NCBI GenBank assembly: GCA_028708055.1
Contig: JAQVZT010000129.1
Coordinates: forward strand, 1-5,670
Reading direction: 5' to 3'
Source: Methanothrix sp.
GTDB taxonomy: Archaea; Halobacteriota; Methanosarcinia; Methanotrichales; Methanotrichaceae
DNA length: 5,670 bases
Part shown: positions 1 to 5,670 of the stretch, piece by piece
Position numbering within the stretch: position 1 is the first letter of the stretch
Layout of the letters: every line of letters begins with the position of its first letter
Program-made: the position numbers and the translations under genes
Notes under the pieces: generated by a model
Database searches by the model: none
The model's input: the letters and a program-made list of their open reading frames with translations, nothing else
Told to the model about the DNA's origin: nothing

Positions 1-1123
1 CCCGCCCTGCCATCTGGCGGTATTCGATCACGGAAATTGGGGCCATTCCCCGGCCGTACTCGTATCTCTTGTAATTCTTGATGAGCACCCTTCTGGCTGG
101 CAGGTTTAGGCCGGCGGCCAGAGTAGGTGTGCTGGCGATGATCTTGATCTTGTTGTCCCGGAATCCCTGCTCGACCAGTTGACGCTGCTCTGAGAGGAGG
201 CCGGCATGGTGGAAAGCAACGCCCCGGGAGACGCAGGAAGCGAGTCGCTTTGCGGTCTCGCTCTCACCGGTGGCCAGAATGCTGGCCGCAAGGCCTTTAG
301 TGGCGGCATCTTCCGGGATCAAGCCGCAGAGCTTGAGCGCCGCAGCTTCGGCATTCTTGCGAGAGTTCTCGAAGATCAGTATCTGAGCGGACTGGGATAG
401 GGTGTCTTTGACCAGAGCCAGGGCCTCGTCTTTGCCATCCGAAAGAGGGGCCTGTCCATCCGGAAATACCAGAGTCTTATCGCAGATGATGCCCTCTCGC
501 AGTCGAATGGGCCGCCAGTCGGAGCTTACCATCTCCGCACCAAGCCACTGGGCGATCTCCCGGCCGTTGGCCACCGTCGCAGATAGGCCGATGACCTGCA
601 AAGCAGGATTGCAGTGGCGCAGCTTGGTGATTGTCATCTCCAGAGTCGGGCCGCGACCGACATCATTTAACAGATGGATCTCATCGACCACCAGAACCGC
701 CAGGTCCTGAACCCAGGAGGCCCCGTTTCTCATGAGCGAGTCGGCCTTCTCGGAGGTGGCGATAATTATCTGGTTTTTCCCCAGGCGCTCGTCTCTCTTG
801 TCAAAGTCGCCGGTGCTGATGCCGATGGTGACTCCCAGATCCCTGAACCTCTTGAAAGAATCGTACTTCTCAGTGGCCAGGGCGCGCAGGGGGACGATGT
901 AGAGGGATCGCAGACCCTGAAGAGCGGCCTTGAGCATTGCCAGCTCGGCGAGCAGGGTCTTTCCGGAAGCGGTTGGCATGGCAAGCAGCATGCTCCTGCC
1001 ATCGAGAAGCCCCCTCTCCAGAGCTTCCGCCTGAGGAGGATAAAGCTCCTTAAAGCCGCGGTCCTCGTACTGCTTGACCGCCTCGGGAGGAAGCCACGAG
1101 GCCAGGTCCTTTATCTCCAGCAT
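1..1123 (-). CDS. hel308: Hel308 (Ski2-like) DNA helicase, N-terminal half; cut by left edge
   Basis: ATP-dependent 3'-5' DNA helicase of superfamily 2, in archaea linked to stalled or broken replication forks. The reading frame starts at the ATG at 1123 and stays open for 374 codons to the left edge, about half of the family's usual 700-odd residues. Visible in order: Q-motif region YPPQAEAL (28-35), motif I AMPTASGKT (48-56), PLRAL (78-82), TSEKADSL (123-130), motif II DEIH (147-150), motif III SAT (181-183), FENSRK (251-256), AFHHAGL (303-309), STPTLAAGLNLPARR (331-345) and the start of motif VI QMAGR (370-374), where the window ends. The winged-helix, ratchet and C-terminal domains lie outside. 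A GGAG six bases before the ATG (1130-1133) supports the start. No frame break is seen. The motif set and spacing match archaeal Hel308 as I remember it. Assignment is near certain; the exact species is not. Confidence 0.95.
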   Translation of the reverse strand, partial: MLEIKDLASWLPPEAVKQYEDRGFKELYPPQAEALERGLLDGRSMLLAMPTASGKTLLAELAMLKAALQGLRSLYIVPLRALATEKYDSFKRFRDLGVTIGISTGDFDKRDERLGKNQIIIATSEKADSLMRNGASWVQDLAVLVVDEIHLLNDVGRGPTLEMTITKLRHCNPALQVIGLSATVANGREIAQWLGAEMVSSDWRPIRLREGIICDKTLVFPDGQAPLSDGKDEALALVKDTLSQSAQILIFENSRKNAEAAALKLCGLIPEDAATKGLAASILATGESETAKRLASCVSRGVAFHHAGLLSEQRQLVEQGFRDNKIKIIASTPTLAAGLNLPARRVLIKNYKRYEYGRGMAPISVIEYRQMAGR

Positions 1124-1156
1124 TCTATTCTCCGGAGGCTGAAACTCATGCAGACT

Positions 1157-1166
1157 TCTTTATGCA
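1157..1166 (-). promoter_or_regulatory. Possible TATA box for hel308
   Basis: On the minus strand this reads TGCATAAAGA, an A/T-rich element with a purine-rich stretch (GAGAA) just before it, as expected for an archaeal TATA box plus BRE. Initiation about 26 bases downstream would fall near 1136, giving a leader of roughly 13 bases that just includes the GGAG at 1130-1133. The match to consensus is moderate, so this is only a candidate. Confidence 0.25.
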
Positions 1167-1371
1167 TTCTCGTCTCCCATTATCCTTTTCAGACTGTTCA
1201 AATGGATTCTCAATTACGGTCCTCTCATCTTATTGACCCTGCCTGTTATTTGAATATGGGCAGGAGAAGAAAAGCTTTCCGATAGTCGCTGGCAATAATG
1301 ATTCAATGTACATGCTGTTTTAGGCTTCACGTCGGGTAATCATGGCTTGAAGACGGTTGACTTGCAGATCC
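1167..1371. other. Intergenic stretch upstream of hel308, no gene seen
   Basis: No reading frame here looks like a protein on either strand; an antisense frame that overlaps hel308 runs into it by chance. It is more A+T-rich than the genes around it. The only structure seen is a 6-base inverted repeat, CCTGCC at 1238-1243 and GGCAGG at 1259-1264 with a 15-base loop, not followed by a T-tract on either strand. No tRNA-like fold was recognised. Confidence 0.5.
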
Positions 1372-1405
1372 AAAAAAAAGAAGTGCAATTATGTGGCAAT
1401 TGCAC
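1372..1405 (-). terminator. Hairpin plus T-tract, intrinsic-type terminator for minus-strand transcription
   Basis: GTGCAATT (1383-1390) and AATTGCAC (1398-1405) are perfect 8-base inverted arms around a 7-base loop. Read on the minus strand, the hairpin is followed by TTC and then eight T residues (1372-1379). That is the layout of an intrinsic terminator; in archaea the T-tract alone often suffices. The TAA that ends the remnant at 1389-1535 lies at the loop/arm boundary (1389-1391), so the element sits where a terminator for that remnant would be. The stem has only two or three G:C pairs, so it is of modest strength. Confidence 0.6.
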
Positions 1406-1535
1406 GCAAGGAGCCAGTCAACGCTGATGGTACCGCAGGTTGGGCTGCCTTCCAGAGCTGGATGAATTTCTCCATGGAGAAGACGCCGGTAAGATCCTCG
1501 ACACAGCGGCTATACTCGACATGGCAGCCTTTTAG
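1389..1535 (-). pseudogene. C-terminal remnant of an unidentified minus-strand protein
   Basis: A 48-codon open segment ends in TAA at 1389-1391, directly at a terminator-like hairpin. It reads like real protein: KGCHVEYSRCVEDLTG, then VFSMEKFIQLWKAAQ, then a weaker alanine/serine-rich tail. Codons in the middle part favour G or C in third position, as in the intact genes nearby. Directly upstream in the same frame is TAG (1536-1538), before which the frame is open again for 49 codons (1539-1685), containing SGFAHIACFYWDQNAE, up to a TGA at 1686-1688. No start codon suits a complete gene. I do not recognise the family. Three cysteines in about 30 residues (ACFYW, GCHVE, RCVED) could hint at metal binding, but that is speculative. 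The plus strand is also open here and less protein-like. A chance open frame cannot be ruled out. Confidence 0.4.
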
Positions 1536-1538
1536 CTA

Positions 1539-1870
1539 CCTTTCAGCATTCTGATCCCAATAGAAACAGGCGATGTGAGCAAAGCCTGACGGATGAGCGT
1601 CTGCACAAGGATATCGAAAGGACAAGGGCGCGCAATTGACCGAAGAGCCGCCCTTGCATGAGTCCAGCGCCCAGGTCCGGCTGGCTCACATCCCAGAGCG
1701 TGAGCCTGCATGCGCGTTCGTACGAGCCCGACTGGTGGACTCTGGCTGCTGCTACGGTTGGCCTTGCCTGCGAGCAGCACCACGCCCTGGCCGATGGCAA
1801 TCAATCCCGCCCTCCCTGACGACAACGAACTGCTCTTATGACCATGAGATCTATTTCGGGCAGAATTTCG
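1539..1870. other. G+C-rich stretch with no assignable gene
   Basis: Several frames on both strands are open for parts of this stretch, as expected for G+C-rich DNA, and several give short protein-like patches; none gives a family I recognise or continues convincingly. The minus-strand frame in 1539-1685 is in phase with the remnant at 1389-1535. On the plus strand a patch around 1834-1872 (SYDHEIYFGQNFEP) resembles the strand ahead of the phosphatase domain in some secreted phosphoesterases and may be an eroded upstream part of the pseudogene that follows. A 7-base inverted repeat GGCTCAC/GTGAGCC (1683-1689, 1700-1706) has no T-tract. Most likely decayed coding sequence. Confidence 0.4.
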
Positions 1871-1873
1871 AGC

Positions 1874-2439
1874 CGTGAGCCAGATTATGCTGATAACCTG
1901 GTAAGTTCGTGGCGGACGCCATTGAAAAAGAAGCTGATGTACTCGTTATGCTAATTGGAGGGGATTATAATGGGCATGATAGCGATGGACTGTGGAGGCA
2001 ATCTTCCAGGCAGCTGATGGAATGCTCGCCAAAGATTCCATCTTTCCAGCCATTGGAAACCATGAGTACCACAACTCCTGCGGCGGCGATAACCCTCCGA
2101 CCCGGCCAACCATTTCCACTGGGCTTTCGATATACCTCCTGAACCACTCCTTTGACTGCTCCGGAATCCATTTCATCGTCCTAAACACTCCTGACCCGAA
2201 TAATGCCAGCGGAGATGATCCTTACACATCTCTGGCACTGGCCAGGAGCAAGGAGACCTGGCTGAGCGAGCAGCTTGACAATGACACTCTGCTGGTGGCA
2301 TTCACCATCCACCACCATTCCCATCCGGGATTGCTTCAATGCCACCAGCAATCCGAATCTGAAGCCCTGGGAGAGCATCTACCACGCCGATAACATCAGT
2401 GAAAAATTCGCAGGCCTTCAGAGCATTTTTTGGCCTTAA
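1874..2439 (+). pseudogene. Decayed calcineurin-like metallophosphoesterase
   Basis: The fold's motifs appear in the right order but in changing frames: REPDYADNL (from 1874), then VADAIEKEADVLV and GGDYNGHDSDG (1909-1990), then IFPAIGNHEYH (2037-2072), then HWAFDIPPEPL (2117-2149), then SFDCSGIHFIVLNT (2145-2189) and WLSEQL with FTIHHH (to 2318), then NLKPWESIYHADN (from 2353), ending at TAA 2437-2439. GNHE and HH(P) are metal-ligand motifs of the family. Reading through needs about one base restored near 1901, 1994 and 2093, two (or two plus a multiple of three) near 2140, and one base removed near 2319. The last ligand motif GHxH is not intact: FAGLQSIFW stands in its place. The N-terminal metal site (GD) and any signal peptide are not visible. 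The gene converges on livF with a 34-base gap. The family call is firm; substrate and original length are unknown. Intact genes on both sides make whole-window poor sequence quality unlikely. Confidence 0.8.
2402..2436 (-). terminator. Weak candidate terminator downstream of livF
   Basis: On the minus strand, about 38 bases after the livF stop, AGGCC and GGCCT (2432-2436, 2412-2416) form a short stem around a 15-base loop. Five T residues follow (2402-2406). The stem is short and the T-tract is displaced by five bases, so this is only a possible end for the liv transcript. A run of six T residues on the plus strand (2426-2431) could equally serve transcription coming from the phosphoesterase side. 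Confidence 0.2.
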
Positions 2440-2473
2440 TAATTTTGCCGGAGTTATGCCAGAGACTTCCTAT

Positions 2474-3175
2474 CTATTTCCGTCCCAGGTAGAGTCGGCA
2501 TACCTCAGGATTGCCCAGCAAGCTTTTTGCCGGCCCTTCCAGCCGGTTCTTACCCATCTCCATGACATAGCCCCGGTCGCTGATGGCCAGAGCCCTGCGG
2601 GCATTTTGCTCGACCATGAGGATGGTCACTCCCCGCCTGTTGATCTCCTGGATCTCGGAGAAGAGCTGGCCCATGATCTTGGGCGAGAGCGCTGCAGAAG
2701 GCTCGTCTAAAAGCAACATGGACGGAGCGATGATCATTGCCCGGCCCACTGCCAGCATCTTCTGCTCGCCGCCGCTGAGGGTTCCGGCCCTCTGATTCAT
2801 GCGGCTTCTAAGCGCCGGAAAGAGCTCCAGGACCAGGGATATTCGCTCCTCAATTCCACCCTTGAGAGCGATAGCCCCCATTTCCAGGTTTTCTTTCACC
2901 GTCAGGGCGACGAACACATTCCTCTCCTGGGGAACATAGGAAAGGCCTCTCTTTACAAGCTGGTCAGGTCTCAACCCGGTGATATCCTGGCCCTGAAATA
3001 GAATTCTTCCCCCACGCATCCTGGTCAGTCCGAAGATGGACTTCATGAGCGTCGACTTTCCGCAGCCATTCGGCCCGATGATGGTCACTATCTCTCCCTT
3101 TTCGACCCGGAGAGAGACATCGCTGATTATGTTCTCGTCGGTATAGCCGGCAGTGATTGATTCAAGGCTGAGCAT
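2474..3175 (-). CDS. livF: Branched-chain-type amino acid ABC transporter, ATP-binding protein LivF
   Basis: Second ATPase of a Liv-type uptake transporter; at the inner face of the membrane it pairs with LivG and drives import through LivH/LivM. The 233-residue product has family length. Visible: Walker A GPNGCGKST (34-42), Q-loop YVPQE (Q83), signature LSGGE (133-137, with the E usual in LivF), Walker B MLLLDEP (153-159), and VEQNA (188-192), where LivF proteins carry glutamine at the switch position. The C-terminus VCRLYLGRK fits the family ending, and the stop is TAG. I place the start at the ATG at 3175 because MLSLESITAGY is the usual LivF beginning and a GGTG lies nine bases before it (3185-3188). 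The same frame is open 27 codons further, but that extension lies inside livG and resembles no ABC protein. The start overlaps the end of livG by 14 bases, suggesting coupled translation. The substrate cannot be told from the ATPase. Confidence 0.95.
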   Translation of the reverse strand: MLSLESITAGYTDENIISDVSLRVEKGEIVTIIGPNGCGKSTLMKSIFGLTRMRGGRILFQGQDITGLRPDQLVKRGLSYVPQERNVFVALTVKENLEMGAIALKGGIEERISLVLELFPALRSRMNQRAGTLSGGEQKMLAVGRAMIIAPSMLLLDEPSAALSPKIMGQLFSEIQEINRRGVTILMVEQNARRALAISDRGYVMEMGKNRLEGPAKSLLGNPEVCRLYLGRK

Positions 3176-3941
3176 CAGATCCCACACCCAGGTAAGCCTC
3201 AAAGACCCGCGAATCGGAGATGACCTGATCAGGCCGGCCGCTTGCCAGTACAGCACCCTTGTTCAGGACATACAGCTCATCAGAGAGAGAAAGCACATAG
3301 GGAATGGCATGCTCTATTATCATTATCGTGAGCCCGTTTTTCCGCAGCAGCTTGATCTTCTCAATGAGCCTCTCGGATAGTGCCGGATTGACTCCGGCGA
3401 AAGGCTCGTCGAGCAGCAGCAGCCTGGGGTCAGCCATCAGGGCGCGGGCCATTTCCAGCATCTTCTTCTGGCCGCCGGACATCGATCCCGCGTACTCGTC
3501 TTTCATTCTCAGGAGATCAAAGAACTTCAAGATATCCTCCGCTTTCTTCTCGATGGCCTTCTCGTCCGCTCTGACCCTGCTGCGGCGGAAGATGGGAGCA
3601 AATATTGTCTCACCAATCTGATTCTGGCTGCCGAGCATCATATTTTCAAGCACAGTCATCCTCATCAGGGCTCTAGGTATCTGAAAGGTGCGAATCAGGC
3701 CTAGACGGGCAATCCTGAAGGCCGGAAGGCCCGCCATCTCCATTCCGGAAAAGACTATGCTCCCCGCGTCTGGCCTCGCAAAACCGGATATCAGATCGAA
3801 GAGAGTGCTCTTGCCGGCGCCGTTCGGCCCGATGAGGCCCACGATCGTTCCTTCCCGCACCGAGAGGCTGCAATTGTCCACTGCCAGAAGCCCACCAAAG
3901 CCTTTTCTGACCCCTTCGACCCTGAGGATATCATTTGCCAA
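3162..3941 (-). CDS. livG: Branched-chain-type amino acid ABC transporter, ATP-binding protein LivG
   Basis: First ATPase of the Liv transporter, partner of LivF. The 259 residues are normal length. Visible: Walker A GPNGAGKST (38-46), Q-loop RTFQ (Q87), the long insert between Q-loop and signature that is typical of LivG (about 104-150, rich in charged residues), signature MSGGQ (154-158), Walker B LLLLDEP (174-180), D-loop AGVNP (182-186) and switch histidine H211 in IIEHA. Most family members have D after this histidine; here it is A. The C-terminus FEAYLG fits the family. The start is TTG at 3939-3941, overlapping the last 11 bases of livM. No in-frame ATG is near, and an AAAGGAGG nine bases upstream supports TTG. 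livF follows with a 14-base overlap. All catalytic residues are present, so the gene looks functional. Confidence 0.95.
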   Translation of the reverse strand: MANDILRVEGVRKGFGGLLAVDNCSLSVREGTIVGLIGPNGAGKSTLFDLISGFARPDAGSIVFSGMEMAGLPAFRIARLGLIRTFQIPRALMRMTVLENMMLGSQNQIGETIFAPIFRRSRVRADEKAIEKKAEDILKFFDLLRMKDEYAGSMSGGQKKMLEMARALMADPRLLLLDEPFAGVNPALSERLIEKIKLLRKNGLTIMIIEHAIPYVLSLSDELYVLNKGAVLASGRPDQVISDSRVFEAYLGVGSDAQP

Positions 3942-4827
3942 CCGCCAATTCCTCCTTTCTGCCGAACAATCCCTGAGGCCGGAACATCATGAGCGCAATC
4001 AGGATCAGGCCGATGATAACCATTCTCAGTGCGCCTGATGCCGAAGGGCTCAGGGAGACGTACCCTTCCAAAAAGCGGGTGGTGCTGAAGAATCCCCAGA
4101 GCAATATTGCTCCTGCAATCGTGCCCCGATTGCTGCCGCTGCCGCCCAGGATGACCATTATCCAGGCATAAAACGTCTCGATAGGCTGAAAATTGTTTGG
4201 ATTGATGTACTGCAGATAAAAGGCGAGCAACGACCCAGCGAGGGCGGCAATGGCTGAGCCCAGGGCAAGGGACTGGACCTTGTAGGAGAATGCATTTTTT
4301 CCCAGAGAGACCGAGACCGCCTCGTCGTCTCTCACTGATTTAAGGACCCGGCCCCAGGGGGATTTTGCCAGGATCTCGATAAGAGCATAAACCAGAAGCA
4401 ATACGACGATAACAACTCCTGCCAGAAGGAGGTTGTAGTCCTCATGAGCGATCAGCCCTTCCAGAGGTCGGGGGTAGCCGTAGATCCCGAAGGATCCCCT
4501 GGTCAGAGATGACCAGTTGAGAAGAATGAATCTTATGATCTCAGAGAAGCCGATGGTCACTATTGCCAGATAATCCTCGTGCAATCGTAGGGTGGCCACC
4601 CCCAGGAATGCTCCACAGGCTCCGGCCAGTACCATTCCCGCCAGAACGGCAAGAATAAGGGGCACACCGTTCATGCTCAGAAGGACTGTGGTGTAGGCAC
4701 CGATGGCCATGAATGCCACATGGCCGAAGTTGAGTAGCCCTGCATAGCCCCACTGCAAATTCAGGCCGAGAGCGAATATGGCATAAATTCCCGCGGTGAG
4801 AATTATTGATACCAGGTAATCCTGCAT
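3931..4827 (-). CDS. livM: Branched-chain-type amino acid ABC transporter, permease LivM
   Basis: Membrane-spanning permease that forms the translocation path together with LivH. The 298 residues are hydrophobic almost throughout, broken by family landmarks: NLQWGYAGLLNFGHVAF (23-39), TLRLHEDYLAIVTIGFSEI (79-97), LTRGSFGIYG (108-117), the cytoplasmic coupling loop SPWGRVLKSVRDDEA (156-170) that contacts the ATPase, VILGGSGSNRGTIAGA in the last third, and FRPQGLFG near the C-terminus. The start chosen is the ATG at 4827, one base after the livH stop, because GGTGG lies nine bases upstream. An in-frame GTG at 4839 would add four residues but sits inside that ribosome-binding sequence. The gene runs 11 bases into livG. 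No break or missing landmark is seen. Confidence 0.95.
   Translation of the reverse strand: MQDYLVSIILTAGIYAIFALGLNLQWGYAGLLNFGHVAFMAIGAYTTVLLSMNGVPLILAVLAGMVLAGACGAFLGVATLRLHEDYLAIVTIGFSEIIRFILLNWSSLTRGSFGIYGYPRPLEGLIAHEDYNLLLAGVVIVVLLLVYALIEILAKSPWGRVLKSVRDDEAVSVSLGKNAFSYKVQSLALGSAIAALAGSLLAFYLQYINPNNFQPIETFYAWIMVILGGSGSNRGTIAGAILLWGFFSTTRFLEGYVSLSPSASGALRMVIIGLILIALMMFRPQGLFGRKEELAVGK
3951..3958 (-). promoter_or_regulatory. Ribosome-binding site deciding the TTG start of livG
   Basis: Minus strand AAAGGAGG, a near-perfect Shine-Dalgarno sequence, lies nine bases before TTG (3939-3941) and within the last codons of livM. Another TTG three bases after the GGAGGAA is in the livM frame and cannot start LivG. 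The site therefore fixes the start and suggests that ribosomes can re-initiate or start independently on livG. Confidence 0.75.
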
Positions 4828-4828
4828 T

Positions 4829-5670
4829 TTATGTCCCACCCATTAGGCCCCTGGGCCTGAAGAACAGAACGGCAATCATAATGGCGAAGCTGACCGCGAT
4901 CTTGTATTCCGCAGGCAGAAATGCTGTGGAGATCTCCTGGGCGAGGCCGATGATCATTCCTCCTGCCATTGCCCCGTAGGCATTGCCGATCCCGCCCAGT
5001 ATTGCCGCCGCAAACATGGGCAGGATTATGGACCAGCCCATGTTGGGATTGAGGTGGGTTATGAGGCCGAGCATTATTCCTGCCAGTGCTGCCAGGCCCA
5101 TGCTCACCATCCAGGTGTATCTAATGACCTGATCCACATTGATTCCGGTAATCCTCGCCAGGTTGGGATTGTCAGCCAGTGCCCTCATGCTCTTTCCCAG
5201 GACCGTCCGGCTCAGGATACTGTGGACCGCAATCATACTGACAAAGGCAATCAGCACCACGCCGATCTGAAAATAGGTGAGAAGAATTCCCCCTAAATTG
5301 ATGCTCTCCATCACGGGAACAGGAAATCTCAATGCATCCGGCCGGAAGAAGATGATCAGAGCATTTCTTATGGCGATGGATACGCCTATTGACAGAATCA
5401 TAATAGCGGTTCGAGTGGCTCCACTGCTGCGCATTCTCTTCCAGATTCCAATATCAAGAAGGACTGCAAATGCTGCCGTTGCGAGAATTGCCAGAACACA
5501 GGCCAGAGGAAATCCGAGGTTTGAAGATGCTGCAAAAAAGAGAGCCAAATAAGCGCCGAGAGTGAGAAAATCGCCATGTGCAAAATTGGCAAAATTCATT
5601 ATTCTGTATGCCATGGACAGTCCAATAGCTGCCAGAGCGATAATGCAACCGTATACTATTCCATTGGCTA
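4829..5670 (-). CDS. livH: Branched-chain-type amino acid ABC transporter, permease LivH; start beyond right edge
   Basis: Partner permease of LivM. 279 residues are visible, ending in TAA at 4829-4831. The frame is open to the right edge, and the residues before the first in-window ATG (5614) are already typical LivH: NGIVYGCIIALAAIGLS leading into YRIMNFANFAHGDFLTLGAY. The true start is therefore outside, probably within 10-20 residues judging from the family length near 290-310, and 5614 should not be used. Further landmarks: SRTVLGKSMRALADNPNLA with ITGIN (coupling loop toward the ATPase), MFAAAILGGIGNAYGAMAGG, and FRPRGLMGG at the C-terminus. It is the first visible gene of the operon; livM begins one base after its stop. 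The family's binding-protein gene would be expected further upstream. Confidence 0.95.
   Translation of the reverse strand, partial: ANGIVYGCIIALAAIGLSMAYRIMNFANFAHGDFLTLGAYLALFFAASSNLGFPLACVLAILATAAFAVLLDIGIWKRMRSSGATRTAIMILSIGVSIAIRNALIIFFRPDALRFPVPVMESINLGGILLTYFQIGVVLIAFVSMIAVHSILSRTVLGKSMRALADNPNLARITGINVDQVIRYTWMVSMGLAALAGIMLGLITHLNPNMGWSIILPMFAAAILGGIGNAYGAMAGGMIIGLAQEISTAFLPAEYKIAVSFAIMIAVLFFRPRGLMGGT
4834..4841 (-). promoter_or_regulatory. Ribosome-binding site deciding the ATG start of livM
   Basis: Minus strand GGGTGGGA, within the last codons of livH. Its GGTG ends nine bases before ATG 4825-4827. The alternative GTG codon (4837-4839) is part of this sequence, so it is an unlikely start. 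Confidence 0.6.

Noticed and set aside
674..1285. 203-codon open frame on the plus strand
   Set aside because: It lies almost entirely antisense to hel308, whose frame carries every helicase motif; the plus-strand product has no recognisable feature.
1280..1380. Possible tRNA or small RNA
   Set aside because: No cloverleaf arms, no T-arm GGTTCRA pattern and no CCA-compatible acceptor stem could be built.
1357..1554. 65-codon plus-strand open frame starting at TTG
   Set aside because: It runs through the terminator hairpin and A-tract (giving a lysine run) and is antisense to the more protein-like minus-strand remnant; no ribosome-binding site is seen.
1683..1706. GGCTCAC/GTGAGCC inverted repeat as a terminator or operator
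   Set aside because: Seven-base arms with a 10-base loop and no T-tract, in a region with no clear gene on either side; could easily be chance.
1532..1825. 97-codon minus-strand open frame ending in LKGS
   Set aside because: Only its last third looks protein-like, it overlaps other equally open frames in G+C-rich DNA, and I see no motif, ribosome-binding site or family.
3176..3256. N-terminal extension of livF by 27 residues
   Set aside because: These codons lie inside livG, do not resemble any LivF N-terminus, and the ATG at 3175 has a well-placed GGTG.
1..5670. CRISPR array, insertion-sequence ends or defence genes
   Set aside because: No regularly spaced direct repeats, no transposase motifs and no nuclease or toxin-antitoxin signatures were seen on either strand.

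Overview
The window looks like chromosomal DNA of a methanogenic archaeon. The left-hand gene is a Hel308-type Ski2-family helicase of the archaeal kind. Gene starts carry archaeal-style Shine-Dalgarno sequences (GGAG, GGTG, AAAGGAGG). Codon use is fairly G+C-rich. Together with a branched-chain-type (Liv) ABC transporter, this resembles the Methanothrix/Methanosaeta group, but that placement is an inference from remembered family sequences and not from a search.

Layout, left to right. Positions 1-1123, minus strand: the N-terminal half of Hel308, cut by the left edge inside helicase motif VI. Positions about 1124-1870: a stretch with no intact gene. It holds a probable hel308 promoter, a hairpin plus T-tract that would terminate minus-strand transcription (1372-1405), a short minus-strand coding remnant ending inside that hairpin (1389-1535), and about 330 bases that are partly open in several frames without a recognisable product. 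Positions about 1874-2439, plus strand: a decayed calcineurin-like metallophosphoesterase, readable only by changing frame five times. Positions 2474-5670, minus strand: four tightly packed genes in transcription order livH (its first residues lie beyond the right edge), livM, livG and livF.

The four liv genes form one transcription unit. The gap between livH and livM is 1 base, and livM/livG and livG/livF overlap by 11 and 14 bases. Two permeases (LivH, LivM) and two ATPases (LivG, LivF) make the whole membrane-bound part of an uptake transporter of the hydrophobic amino acid family. The substrate-binding lipoprotein (LivK/LivJ type), which would show what is imported, is not in the window and probably lies upstream of livH.

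I found no convincing new system, CRISPR array, tRNA, rRNA or intact mobile element. The most interesting part is the eroded block between hel308 and the transporter: two gene remnants pointing away from each other, one with an in-frame TAG inside a readable frame, the other with single-base indels, two of them next to short homopolymers.
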